From: Microvirga lupini
GTDB lineage: Bacteria > Pseudomonadota > Alphaproteobacteria > Rhizobiales > Beijerinckiaceae
DNA length: 45,265 nt
Assembly (NCBI GenBank): GCA_000517005.1
Contig: KI912007.1
Location: 81,676-126,940, forward strand
Reading direction: 5' to 3'
Shown here piece by piece: positions 1-8,506 of the stretch. The notes beneath the pieces were generated by a model. The model was not told the origin of the DNA and searched no databases. It saw only the letters and a program-made list of their open reading frames with translations. The position numbers and the translations under genes were made by a program. Position 1 is the stretch's first letter. Every line of letters starts with the position of its first letter.

Positions 1-458
1 TCCCCCGTGCCGCTCCTGATCCCGATATCGAACTCGCTCTGCGCAAACTCGACGACCTCGGTCGAGACTGAAACCTGAACCGCGATATTGGGATGCAATT
101 GCCGGAAGCGTCCCAGGCGTGGAACGAGCCAGTTGGATGCGAAGGTCGAGAGTGTGGTGATCGACAAAACCGTCTGGACCATCTCCTCAACGCCTGCGAA
201 TGCATTCCGCAATGCCTCGAAGGCCTCCGTCACGGCCGGAGCGAGTTGCCGCCCTTTCGCCGTCAGCGTTACCTGACGGGGCAAGCGGATGAACAGCGGC
301 GCTCCGACCCGATCCTCCAGGATCTTGATCTGATAGCTCACGGCGGCCTGCGTCATGCCGAGCTCCTCGGCAGCGCGGGTAAAGCTCTGATGGCGAGCCG
401 CCGCCTCGAAGACTCTGACGGCACTCATCGGGGGAAGTTTTGACGGCAGTTTAGGCAT
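1..458 (-). CDS. LysR-family transcriptional regulator (C-terminus cut off by the window edge)
   Basis: The reverse strand encodes about 152 residues starting MPKLPSKLPPMSAVRVFEAA. The winged helix-turn-helix is at residues about 11-70, with the recognition part AAEELGMTQAAVSYQIKILE, followed by the start of the substrate-binding domain. The wording (PPMSAVRVFEAAARHQSF) is that of the GcvA-like branch of LysR regulators. The ATG at 458 is chosen because it directly precedes the domain; the next upstream ATG (468) is out of frame. A 17-bp palindrome with the T-N11-A LysR signature lies 8-24 bp upstream, suggesting autoregulation and control of the divergent DUF1127 gene. The effector is unknown and the effector domain is mostly missing from the window. 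Confidence 0.93.
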   Translation of the reverse strand, partial: MPKLPSKLPPMSAVRVFEAAARHQSFTRAAEELGMTQAAVSYQIKILEDRVGAPLFIRLPRQVTLTAKGRQLAPAVTEAFEALRNAFAGVEEMVQTVLSITTLSTFASNWLVPRLGRFRQLHPNIAVQVSVSTEVVEFAQSEFDIGIRSGTG

Positions 459-465
459 GGGGATC

Positions 466-482
466 CATAAGGCTGCCTTATG
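466..482. promoter_or_regulatory. Putative LysR operator, 17-bp perfect palindrome
   Basis: CATAAGGC-T-GCCTTATG is a perfect inverted repeat with 8-bp arms. It contains T468-N11-A480, the standard LysR-type binding signature. It sits between the divergent LysR gene (start 458) and the DUF1127 gene (start about 586), where an operator for both would be expected. Binding itself is inferred. Confidence 0.6.
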
Positions 483-585
483 CCAGCCCATTGGCATTTG
501 CTTTGTCAAGCTCCTCCGTCGGGCGCATCTTCAATCCATCACCGAGGGCATTGAAGCCCTGGCAAACAACCACGGTAGGCTTGTC

Positions 586-786
586 ATGAGATATGAAGAT
601 GCCCGCCGCCTCCGCGGCGTCGAGAGCGCTTGGCTGCATGTGAAGCTCTGGTTCCGACCGATTCTTCCGAGGAAAAGGCCGATCATCTCCGATTTGAGCG
701 GCCTCTCCGATCATGAAAGGCGCGATATCGGTCTCCCTGAACCGATCCGCTACATGGATTGGCGGGCCCTCAAGGACGAGAAGTAG
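586..786 (+). CDS. DUF1127 domain small protein
   Basis: A 66-residue protein whose C-terminal half, GLSDHERRDIGLPE followed by an arginine/aromatic tail, matches the DUF1127 pattern (LSDRELRDIGL in many alphaproteobacterial members). DUF1127 proteins are short, basic and arginine-rich, and some have been linked to RNA-related regulation and nutrient metabolism; the role here is unknown. The frame stays open upstream to 457, but that start would overlap the LysR gene and its operator, so the internal ATG at 586 is preferred. The gene is divergent from the LysR gene, a common arrangement suggesting LysR control. It ends 7 bp from the convergent Na/Pi transporter gene. Confidence 0.75.
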   Translation: MRYEDARRLRGVESAWLHVKLWFRPILPRKRPIISDLSGLSDHERRDIGLPEPIRYMDWRALKDEK

Positions 787-793
787 CCCGGCG

Positions 794-2437
794 TCAGGAC
801 GTCAGGCGGCTGGGCTTGAGTTCGCCGCTCTGCTCGAGAAGCGAATGTCCGGTCGAGGCGATATGGGCCTCGATTCGCTTCAGATCGCGCACGATGTCGA
901 GCTGAATCGCGCTCGTATCGCCTGCCGTCCTGCCAGACCGAAGCTGTTCGAGATGCTTTTGGGCGACCGCTCGCTCGAGATCGCGGAAGCGCTCCTTCTC
1001 GGAAACGAGCCTGCGGGCAGAGCCGAGGTCCTGGAACATGAGCACGGATGCCGCAAGCTGCAGATGCTCCAGGAGCTTCGCGTGCATGCTGGTGATGTCC
1101 TCCAGGTTGTCCTTCGGCAGGCGCAGATGGTTCTTGATGCGCTTGGCGGCCAGCTCCATCAGGTTCTTGTCGATGATGTCACCCACATGTTCCAGGTTGA
1201 TCGCAAAGGCGAGGATATCCGAGAGGCGCTTCGCCTCCGCCTCGCTCAACGCCTCATGGTTGATCGAGCTCAGATAGCGGCGAATTGCACTGAAGAGGCG
1301 GTCGAGCACATCGTCCGTGCGGCTCACATGGTCGACCCGGCTTATATCGTCCTCGTGGAAGAGATCCTGGGAACTCCGCAACATGGATTCCACCGTGTCC
1401 ACCATGCGCAGGACCTCGCGGGCTGCGTTGGAGAGCGCGACGGATGGCGTATCGAGGGCATCCTTATCGAGATACTGCGGCGTCCCCGGATCGGAGGCGC
1501 GGAGCTTCTCCGGAAAGAGCTTGAGCAGCAGCTGCGCGATCCAAGGCAGCGGCAGGATGAAGATCGCAGCGACGACGACGTTGAACAGCGTGTGGAAATT
1601 AGCCGCCAGACGTGCCGGATGCGGATCGAACATCGACATTGCCGACAGGATCGGATCGATCAGCGGCAACGCCACGAGGCAACCGATGACCCTCATGCCG
1701 AAGTTGCCGGCCGGTACTCGCAGCTTGACCGGATCACCCCCGGTGCCCTCCAGCAAGGGATTGAGAGAGCTGCCGAGATTGGCGCCCAGCACCATCACCA
1801 GCGCCGAGTGGGCATCGATGACGCCTGCGCCCGCAAGCGACATGATGAACAGCAAGGCGGCCACGCTGGAATGGGCAAGCCATGCAAAGATTGCGGACAG
1901 AAGCACCAGGATGAGCGGATCCGGAGCGATGACCGCCAGGAGGTCCTTGATCACCTTCGACGATTCGATCGGCCTTATCGTCTCAGTCAGGAGATGCAGC
2001 GACAGCAACATCAGCCCGAGGCCGATGGTGACTCGCCCGAGATCCTTGATCCGGCTTGATTTTCCGCGGCGGTAGGCCACGAATCCGCCGAAGATCAGAG
2101 CCGGAAAAATCAGCGACACGTCGAAGGAGAGCACCTGCACGATGAGCGTCGTGCCTACATTCGCCCCAAGCATCACGGCCAGGGCCGGTACGATGTCGAC
2201 TGCCCCGCCCGCCGTGAAGGATGCCACCATCAATGCCGTCGCCGTGCTGCTTTGCAGGACGGTCGTTACTCCGACCCCGGCAAGGAAGGCCTGTAGGCGT
2301 GTCCTCAGCGCCATCCCGAGCACCCAGCGCAGATCGCTGCCGAACGCGCGTTGAACCCCGCTATTGACCATGTTGATGCCCCAGAGAAGCAGGGCAATCT
2401 CACCGAAAAGGTGGATCAAGACGGAGGTTGCAGACAT
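794..2437 (-). CDS. Na+/Pi cotransporter family protein with C-terminal PhoU-like domain
   Basis: 547 residues. The N-terminal ~310 residues form the duplicated Na/Pi-cotransporter (PNaS) membrane domain: the first repeat carries TTVLQSSTATALMV (around residue 60), the second the degenerate counterpart WLAHSSVAALLFIM. The C-terminal ~200 residues are a helical PhoU-like domain (NAAREVLRMVDTVESML, then NLEHVGDIIDKNLMELA). The family (NptA/YjbB-like) moves phosphate across the inner membrane, often as an exporter that relieves phosphate excess. The start ATG at 2437 has an AGAGGA ribosome site 4 bp upstream. No convincing Pho box was seen upstream. It is monocistronic, convergent with the DUF1127 gene. 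Confidence 0.92.
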   Translation of the reverse strand: MSATSVLIHLFGEIALLLWGINMVNSGVQRAFGSDLRWVLGMALRTRLQAFLAGVGVTTVLQSSTATALMVASFTAGGAVDIVPALAVMLGANVGTTLIVQVLSFDVSLIFPALIFGGFVAYRRGKSSRIKDLGRVTIGLGLMLLSLHLLTETIRPIESSKVIKDLLAVIAPDPLILVLLSAIFAWLAHSSVAALLFIMSLAGAGVIDAHSALVMVLGANLGSSLNPLLEGTGGDPVKLRVPAGNFGMRVIGCLVALPLIDPILSAMSMFDPHPARLAANFHTLFNVVVAAIFILPLPWIAQLLLKLFPEKLRASDPGTPQYLDKDALDTPSVALSNAAREVLRMVDTVESMLRSSQDLFHEDDISRVDHVSRTDDVLDRLFSAIRRYLSSINHEALSEAEAKRLSDILAFAINLEHVGDIIDKNLMELAAKRIKNHLRLPKDNLEDITSMHAKLLEHLQLAASVLMFQDLGSARRLVSEKERFRDLERAVAQKHLEQLRSGRTAGDTSAIQLDIVRDLKRIEAHIASTGHSLLEQSGELKPSRLTS

Positions 2438-2852
2438 TCAGTCCTCTGGATTCGAGAAAGGCGGCACAATCCTCTTGCTTACCCACCAATTGGCTCAACC
2501 GCAATAAGGTTGCCGGCTAATAATGACCATGTATCGGAATAATCTTAAAGAATCGACTTGAGGACTCCTGACCCAAGGTCAGATGACGGTAAACCTCGAT
2601 CTTGCGGCCAACGGCGCTTCGGCACTCTGCGAGCGGCCCAGCTCAACCCTTAGAGCTCCTGCATAAGGACAAAAACCTCAAAGCTTTAGCCAAGATCAAT
2701 TAGGCTACTCCTAACGCATGCCTTCATCTCCTTAAGGTCGTCTGCTCTTTTATTCGTATAATCGGTACGCATTGAGTGTCCTACAAAGCTAAGTTCCAAG
2801 GCGGCGGGCGTTGATTGAAAGTATCTCACTGGTTGGTGTGCGAGGGCGTGAG
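2438..2852. other. Intergenic region between two divergent genes
   Basis: About 415 bp without a credible gene. It must hold promoters for the Na/Pi transporter (leftward) and the alpha-CTD-like gene (rightward). Two items are visible: a 15-bp inverted repeat CTGACC-CAA-GGTCAG at 2568-2582, and a TATAAT hexamer at 2757-2762 that could be a -10 element for the rightward gene, though no good -35 is seen at 17 bp spacing. The middle is more AT-rich than its surroundings. Confidence 0.4.
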
Positions 2853-3194
2853 ATGGGTTTGGACGATCCATTTCCAATCGAGAAATGCTCCGGACGCGTC
2901 CGGGGAGCAATCCTGGCGGAATTTCAAGGACGGTGCCCCACCATCCGCGAAGTCGCCAGCATCTCAGACGCCCAGTGGCTGACCGTGCCCAATATCGGCC
3001 CAACGACATTGGAAGAGTTACGCAGCATGACGCAACCTGCCCCTAACGGGGAGCCCCGTCCAAATCCGACGGGTATGCCCGACGGAGAGCTGCTCTCACG
3101 ACTTAGCCGCCTGCAACGGGAGCTGAACATCATTGTCGGAGAGATCAGGGCGCGGTTAAGTGCTGGGAACTCAAGAAAAGATCAGCCGCGTTAA
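2853..3194 (+). CDS. Small orphan protein resembling the RNA polymerase alpha C-terminal domain
   Basis: 113 residues from ATG 2853 (GAGGG ribosome site nearby; a TTG at 2811 in the same frame is an alternative). Residues about 10-60 read like an alpha-CTD: a first helix GRVRGAILAEF, then TIREVASISDAQWL and a helix-hairpin-helix VPNIGPTTLEELRSM, comparable with TPNLGKKSLTEIKDVL in RpoA. The C-terminal 40 residues form a separate leucine/arginine-rich helix (LLSRLSRLQRELNIIVGEIR), possibly an oligomerisation coiled coil. There is no RpoA N-terminal domain, so it is not a polymerase subunit. It may bind DNA or a regulator through the HhH fold. The function is unknown and the family assignment rests on pattern likeness. 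Confidence 0.65.
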   Translation: MGLDDPFPIEKCSGRVRGAILAEFQGRCPTIREVASISDAQWLTVPNIGPTTLEELRSMTQPAPNGEPRPNPTGMPDGELLSRLSRLQRELNIIVGEIRARLSAGNSRKDQPR

Positions 3195-3309
3195 GCTTAT
3201 AGTCCTGAAAATCTGAGCGATTGAATCAAGGCGGTGCCGGATGCGGCATTCGGAGCAATGGCCCGAAATGGACCTTCGACGAGATCGGAAGCTCAGATAG
3301 CGCGAAAAT

Positions 3310-4364
3310 TCAGATCGCGAAGGACAGGACGGCCCGGGTTCCCGAGTGGTTCTGATCGAATTCGACGGCAGATTGCAGGTTGGATGCCATCGCTTTCACG
3401 ATCTTCGTGCCGAGGCCGCTCCCCTGTACCAAACCAGTGCCTTTCCACCCGATCCCGTGATCTTCGATAACAAGCACCGCATGCCCGTCTGCAGAAGACA
3501 AGGTGACGCGGATCTCCCCAGTCGTGCCAGCCGGATAGGCATATTTGAAAGCGTTCGTCACAAGTTCCGTTACAATCACGCCGATTGACACCGCCTTGTC
3601 GGTCGGCACGGAGGTCGGTTCTGCTATCAGGGTGATCGTGTGCTCGCGCCCGGCTGCTCGCATGGCACCTTCGAGTTCCTCGACAAGTCCCTGCAGGTAG
3701 GTATCCATCTCGACGAAACGCACGTCGTTCGAGGTGTAAAGGCGCCGGTGAATCTGCGAGATGGCCGTGATGCGGCTTTCCGTCTCCGTCAGGGTGTCTC
3801 TCGCGACAGTATCGCTACCGAGTGCCCGCTGCTGCATAGCAACGAGGGACGCAACCAGTTGCAAACTGTTGGCGACGCGATGGTTGACCTCCCGGAGCAG
3901 CATCTCTGCCCGCTCCCGCGCCTCATGCATTTCCCTTTCAGCAGCCTCTTTCTCCTGGCGCAGTCTCTCGGCCGGGAGCGCCTGTTCGGCAGCCGTCCGG
4001 AGGAGATCGAGGAAAACCCCGCCGACATCCTTGATAACGTAATCGGCCGCCCCCGCCTTGAGGGCGGCGACCGCGATCCTCCCCTCGTCGGCTCCGGTCA
4101 CGTAAACGACAGGGGGAGGATTCGACAGCGTCCGAATTTCGGTGAGAACCTCGAGGCCTTCCTTGCCACAGGCATGAAGTGATCGAGTGCGATCACGTCG
4201 AAGCGCTCGGCAGCAAGCTGGTTCAGACCCTCATCCCCGCTGAGGGCATGCCTGACCTGGAATCCATGGCGCGAGAGGGTACGTTCGACAAGGCGGCCCA
4301 GGCCATAATCGTCATCGATATAAAGAAGCCGGATCGGTGGGGTTTCGACGACGGCCTCACTCAT
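3310..4364 (-). pseudogene. Receiver-HisKA_2 histidine kinase, split by a 1-nt frameshift
   Basis: Two overlapping frames together form one protein. The first starts at ATG 4364 (MSEAVVETPPIRLLYIDDDY) and holds a receiver domain with acidic pocket DDD and phospho-acceptor D61 (IALDHFMP); after PV66 it goes out of frame and stops at 4098. The second frame resumes the receiver ([12 protein letters not shown], then [15 protein letters not shown] and YVIKDVGG) and continues into a HisKA_2 kinase: H-box [16 protein letters not shown]-box [15 protein letters not shown], and an ATP-lid region [11 protein letters not shown]. Adding one G in the GTGG run (complement of 4166-4169) restores a single frame of about 350 residues. 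By chance the pieces also overlap as GTGA at 4098-4101, so the kinase half could still be translated. It overlaps the upstream response regulator gene by 4 bp. Confidence 0.8.
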
Positions 4365-4792
4365 AGGGTTTCGGGAAGCTGAATGACTGAAAGGAAGAGA
4401 CCAAGCTGACGGATGGCCTGGGAGAAAGACTCATACTCCACCGGCTTGGTGATATAGACATTGGCGCCAAGGTCGTAGCAGCGTTGCACTTCGCGCTGAT
4501 CGTCCGTGGTCGTGAGCACCACCACCGGCGCACGCTTCAGCTTCTCGTCACCTTTCAACCTGGCGAGAATGTCGACCCCGTTCATGTCCGGCAGGTTGAG
4601 ATCGAGCAGAACCAGGAAGGGGCCGGCATTTCGCACCTCGTCGCTGAACAGGTGCTCCAGGGCAGCCGTCTCACTGGCGAAGGTACGAAGCTCGTTGCAG
4701 ACGCCCGCCCGACAGATGTTCTTCTCGATCAGGCGGGCATGTCCCTCATCGTCCTCGACCATGATGATGGTGACAGGCTGTTGCTGAGGCAT
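4361..4792 (-). CDS. Single-domain response regulator (CheY/Rcp1-like)
   Basis: 143 residues, one receiver domain and no output domain. The acidic pair is D14-D15 in MVEDDEGHARL, the phosphorylation site is D64 in LLDLNLPDMNG, the switch threonine lies in VVVLTTTDD, and the conserved lysine is in YITKPV. The long beta4-alpha4 area and the NICRAG segment near residue 25 resemble Rcp1-type regulators that partner phytochrome-like kinases. Its ATG overlaps the stop of the upstream PAS kinase as TGATG, and its stop overlaps the next gene by 4 bp. It most likely relays phosphate from the PAS kinase to the downstream HisKA_2 protein. Confidence 0.93.
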   Translation of the reverse strand: MPQQQPVTIIMVEDDEGHARLIEKNICRAGVCNELRTFASETAALEHLFSDEVRNAGPFLVLLDLNLPDMNGVDILARLKGDEKLKRAPVVVLTTTDDQREVQRCYDLGANVYITKPVEYESFSQAIRQLGLFLSVIQLPETL

Positions 4793-6777
4793 CAGGCAGC
4801 TTCCGAACTCAGACTGATATATCTTGGCAGTATGACGGTGAAGGTCGAGCCCTCTCCCAGTCGGGATGATACGGAGATTGTCCCGCCGAGCCTTCGCACG
4901 AGCGCGCGCACATGTGCAAGTCCGATCCCCTCACCCTGCTGGTCCTGGACCCCGGAGCGCCGGAACAGGTCGAAGATCCTCTCGAAATCCTTCGAGTCGA
5001 TGCCTCGTCCGTTATCCTCGACTTCATAAAGGAGATTAGCCCCGAGGTCGCGTCCTCGGACCACAATCCGGCCGACACGTGACGCGTGAAGGTATTTCAC
5101 GGAATTGTCGATGAGATTTCCGAAGATCTGCTCGACGGCGAGGCGGTCGCTTGTGAGATCGGGAACGGACTCGATCAGCAGCTCCGCGCCCCGTTCGTGC
5201 AACTGATGTGCGACGCTGTGGCGCTGGGCCTCCAGCAGTTGGACCATATTGATGGGCTCCGAAGCCAAAACCCGCCTGCCCTCACGGGACAGTTTCAGGA
5301 TCGCCCCGATCAGCTTGTCCATCTTGACCGTCGAGGACCGGATGAACCCGATGGCCTCCGGCAGATCGGCCTCGATAGCCGCGCGCGTTTCCGGCGAGAT
5401 GAGGCTGGGATTGGCTTGCTGAACAGCCCGGTAGAACCGCTGAATCTCGTCCTGAGCCCCTTCCAGTTCGCTCGTGAAATCCATGACGTTGACGAGCGGC
5501 GCCCGCAGATCATGGCTCACGATATTGGCGAAGCGTTGGATCTCCTCATTCGCCGCATCGAGTTCCGCCACCCGCTCCGCCAGGATCGAAGCGAGCCGGC
5601 GGGTCTCCTCCTCAGTGCGCAGTGCACGCTCCCGGCTTTCCCGAAGCGCATCCTGAGCCTGTTTGAAATCGTGGATGTCGGTACAGGTTCCGAACCAGCG
5701 CTTGATCCGTCCCTCCTCGTCACGAACCGGCTGCGCCCGCCCGAGCACCCATCGGTACTCGCCGGAGCGGTGCCGCAGCCGATATTCGATGTGGTACGGC
5801 TCGCCCGTTGCGAGGCAATGGCGCCAGACGCTCCAGGCCCGTTCCTGGTCGTCCGGATGGAACATGCCGTTCCAGGCATCGCCGTCGGTCGAGCCCTCCG
5901 GGACGCCTGTAAATTCGTACCAGCGCTGATTGTAGTAGTCGTGATAGCCGTCCGGCTGCGTCGCCCAGATCGGCTGATAGACGAAGTCGAGAAAGCGCTC
6001 CTCCTGACCATCTCCGGGGTTCTGTTCCAGGAAAATACGCATGCTTCGGCCCACGAAAGGCTGGCCGCTGCGATAAACGCGATCGAGCAGATCGATGAAT
6101 CCCTGCCCGACCACCTCGGGCAACGCCTCACGCACGGGTTTCCCGACGATGTTCTCACGACCGATCAGCTGGAGATAGGCCGTATTGGCCATGGTGAAGA
6201 CGTGCTCCGGCCCACTCAGGGCCGCCATGAATCCGGGAGCCTGCTGGAACAATCCCCGCAGGTTCTGCCGTTCCTCACTCAGCGCCTGATTGGCCTGCTG
6301 AACGGCCTGCGCCCGGCGGAATATATCCGTCTCGATCAGGGCCGACGGTCCAGACGACAGGACCGTGCTCTTCGCCAGATTCCGAAGCCGATGAAGTTCC
6401 GTGACATCCACCGTGTGCTGGAGAACGAAGGTCATCTCGCTGGCATGGTTGAAGAGCGGTGTATGCGTTGCGCTCCAGTAGCGCTCCTCGAATCCCTGAC
6501 CATTCGGCAGCGGAATGGCGTATTCGATCAGAGGCAGGTGATCCGCAAACTTCTCACGGATGACCTTCTCAAGGGAGCCTCGCAACTGCCGATAGCTCGT
6601 GGAATCCGGATCGCTCGGAAATGCCTCGAACAGGTTGCGTCCGAGCAGGTCCTCCCGCCTGCGCATGGTGACCTGGAGATAGGCGTCGTTCATCCCGACA
6701 ATGGTGAACGAGAGGTCCAGCAGGACGTAGGGGTTAGGAGACGCGCTTAACAGTGCTTCGAAATTGATCGTCTTCAA
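4792..6777 (-). CDS. PAS-domain sensor histidine kinase
   Basis: 661 residues with no membrane segment, so a cytoplasmic sensor. A PAS domain occupies about 5-115, a second PAS about 175-265, a PAS_3-type domain about 265-360 (YYNQRWYEFTGVPEGS, then EYRWVLGRAQPVRDEEGRI), then a coiled coil, HisKA with H422 in FANIVSHDLRAPL, and HATPase_c with N-box NLIDNSVKYL and G-boxes DNGRGID and GEGIGLAHV. The second and third PAS domains are joined abruptly at FVYQPI/WATQPDGYHDYYN, as if the end of one and the start of the other were lost. The start is TTG 6777: an in-frame TGA sits directly upstream and the PAS begins at once. It is first in the three-gene operon. The signal is unknown. Confidence 0.9.
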   Translation of the reverse strand: MKTINFEALLSASPNPYVLLDLSFTIVGMNDAYLQVTMRRREDLLGRNLFEAFPSDPDSTSYRQLRGSLEKVIREKFADHLPLIEYAIPLPNGQGFEERYWSATHTPLFNHASEMTFVLQHTVDVTELHRLRNLAKSTVLSSGPSALIETDIFRRAQAVQQANQALSEERQNLRGLFQQAPGFMAALSGPEHVFTMANTAYLQLIGRENIVGKPVREALPEVVGQGFIDLLDRVYRSGQPFVGRSMRIFLEQNPGDGQEERFLDFVYQPIWATQPDGYHDYYNQRWYEFTGVPEGSTDGDAWNGMFHPDDQERAWSVWRHCLATGEPYHIEYRLRHRSGEYRWVLGRAQPVRDEEGRIKRWFGTCTDIHDFKQAQDALRESRERALRTEEETRRLASILAERVAELDAANEEIQRFANIVSHDLRAPLVNVMDFTSELEGAQDEIQRFYRAVQQANPSLISPETRAAIEADLPEAIGFIRSSTVKMDKLIGAILKLSREGRRVLASEPINMVQLLEAQRHSVAHQLHERGAELLIESVPDLTSDRLAVEQIFGNLIDNSVKYLHASRVGRIVVRGRDLGANLLYEVEDNGRGIDSKDFERIFDLFRRSGVQDQQGEGIGLAHVRALVRRLGGTISVSSRLGEGSTFTVILPRYISLSSEAA

Positions 6778-6947
6778 TCACTATGCTGGGTAGCCGCCAG
6801 CCCTCTCGTTGATACTTGACAGAGCTTGCCCGCATTTAGGCGGCTCTCGGCCAAGTCCATGGGGCCATGCCATTTGCCCTTTAACTGTGACCGATCCGAC
6901 ACGAAAGACTGCAGTGTCAGCGCAATGGAAGGCGGATCGAGCCCGGC

Positions 6948-8120
6948 TCAACCTTCATACTTGATCTGCACCCGCGCAGCCGCCTGCCGCGCCCGCTCGC
7001 GTGCCTCCTCCACTGTGCCGCCGGAGGCCAGTGCGACACCCATGCGGCGGTGCTTGCGGGTCGTGGGCTTCCCGAAGATGCGGGCTTCCACGTCCCAATC
7101 CGCCGAGCCCAAAGCGAGAGCCTCCCGCAAACCCGTGATCGTGAACCGCTCGGCCTCCCGGTCGGCAAGGATTACGGCGGAGGCGGTGGGACCATGCAGC
7201 CGGACCTGAGGGATCGGCAAGCCAAGGACGGCGCGGGCATGGAGATCGAACTCTGATAGATTCTGGGACAGGAGTGTCACAAGACCCGTGTCATGCGGGC
7301 GCGGCGAGAGTTCGGAGAAAATCACCTCGTCACGGGTCACGAAGAACTCGACCCCGAAGATCCCGTAGCCGCCCAGATCGTCGACGACCTTCCGGGCCAT
7401 CTCCTTGGCGTCGTCGAGCAGCTTCTCGGTCATGGGTGTCGGCTGCCAGGATTCCTGGTAATCGCCCCGTTCCTGCTGGTGACCGATGGGCTCGCAAAAG
7501 GACACGCCCTCGCGGGAGCGGATCGTCAACAGGGTGATCTCGTACTCGAAGGCGATGAACTCCTCGACGATCACTTTCTTCCGGTCCCCGCGCATGTTCG
7601 CCACGGCATCGTTCCAGGCCTGCTCCAGCTGGTCGGCCGTACGCACCGTGCTCTGCCCCTTGCCGGATGAGGACATGACCGGCTTGATCACGCAGGGCAG
7701 ACCCGTGTGCTCGGCACTTTCCCTCACCTCCTCCAGGCTTTCCGCATAGCGGTACTTGGACGTGCGCAGGCCGAGTTCGGTTGCGGCAAGCTCCCGGATC
7801 CGGTCCCGGTTCATGGTCAGCGACGCGGCCCGGGCGGAGGGAACGACCGTAAATCCCTTGTCCTCGAATTCCTGCAGCACTTCCGTGCGGATCGCCTCGA
7901 TCTCGGGAACGATGAAATCGGGCCGGTGCTTCTCGATAGCCTTCCTGAGGGCATCCGCATCGAGCATGGGAAAGATCTCGGCCTCGTCCGCCACCTGCAT
8001 GGCGGGGGCGTTCGCATAGCTGTCGCAGGCCACCACATAGCAGCCGTATCGCTTGGTCGAGATCACGAACTCCTTGCCGAGTTCACCCGATCCGAGGAGA
8101 AGAATCTTGGCTGTAAACAC
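6948..8120 (-). CDS. purT: Formate-dependent phosphoribosylglycinamide formyltransferase (PurT)
   Basis: 390 residues, the usual PurT length. It makes formyl-GAR from GAR, formate and ATP in purine biosynthesis, an alternative to folate-dependent PurN. Visible features are an N-terminal nucleotide-binding-like domain (ILLLGSGELGKEFVI), an ATP-grasp domain with CVIKPVMSSSGKGQS, the VIVEEFIAFEYEITLL strand, and the metal-binding end FFVTRDEVIFSELSPRPHD. The start is GTG 8120 with AAAGG about 7 bp upstream. The gene is alone on its strand here. A 9-bp-arm inverted repeat lies 57-83 bp upstream. It sits a few kb from several purine salvage genes. Confidence 0.96.
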   Translation of the reverse strand: MFTAKILLLGSGELGKEFVISTKRYGCYVVACDSYANAPAMQVADEAEIFPMLDADALRKAIEKHRPDFIVPEIEAIRTEVLQEFEDKGFTVVPSARAASLTMNRDRIRELAATELGLRTSKYRYAESLEEVRESAEHTGLPCVIKPVMSSSGKGQSTVRTADQLEQAWNDAVANMRGDRKKVIVEEFIAFEYEITLLTIRSREGVSFCEPIGHQQERGDYQESWQPTPMTEKLLDDAKEMARKVVDDLGGYGIFGVEFFVTRDEVIFSELSPRPHDTGLVTLLSQNLSEFDLHARAVLGLPIPQVRLHGPTASAVILADREAERFTITGLREALALGSADWDVEARIFGKPTTRKHRRMGVALASGGTVEEARERARQAAARVQIKYEG

Positions 8121-8506
8121 GGGGATGCCTTTCGTTCAGGGCTTGGGCGAGGCGCCCGGATATGCCGCTCAAAACTCGATTCCCCATTTACATGGGGGAA
8201 TCGGCGCTCGGAACCCCCAATGGTCGACGCGGGCCACCAGGTTGAGTCCTGGTTCTTTCGAAACGACAACAGATGACCTTATTCACAAAGGATAATGTCG
8301 ATCCTGGTTTATCTTTGCGGACCCGGCAGAAACTTGCCGCTTTCGGCATTTTCGCGGCGCGCCATGGATCAAGTTTCCCCGGGTAGCGTTCAACAGCATC
8401 GACAGGGTTTCGGCCTCGCTTGCGCTGAATGCAGCCCTGCCGTCTCAATCGCGCATTACGCAATCGGAAGTTCAATGGGTTAAGGGGTCTGCCCAGGAGA
8501 AGCCCA
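8121..8506. other. Intergenic region upstream of purT and the 101-residue protein gene
   Basis: About 385 bp with no supportable gene on either strand. It holds the inverted repeat at 8177-8203, a smaller one (ACCAGG-TTGAGT-CCTGGT, about 8238-8255) and presumably both divergent promoters. No riboswitch I could recognise is present. The opposite-strand open frame crossing it has no protein-like character. Confidence 0.4.
8177..8203. repeat. Inverted repeat with 9-bp arms upstream of purT
   Basis: CGATTCCCC (8177-8185) and GGGGAATCG (8195-8203) are perfect complements around a 9-base loop. It lies 57-83 bp before the purT GTG. It could be an operator (a purine-responsive repressor site is one possibility) or a 5' leader hairpin. 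It has no T-run, so it is not a standard terminator. Confidence 0.55.

Noticed and set aside
713-2059. Long open frame opposite the Na/Pi transporter
   Set aside because: It is the antisense frame of a clear transporter gene, full of R/Q/H/D low-complexity wording typical of GC-rich shadows.
2438-2600. Pho box upstream of the Na/Pi transporter
   Set aside because: TGGTCAT-like fragments occur but not as two direct repeats at the required 11-bp spacing.
5086-6750. 554-codon open frame opposite the PAS kinase
   Set aside because: No domain pattern; a shadow of the kinase gene, whose motifs are complete on the other strand.
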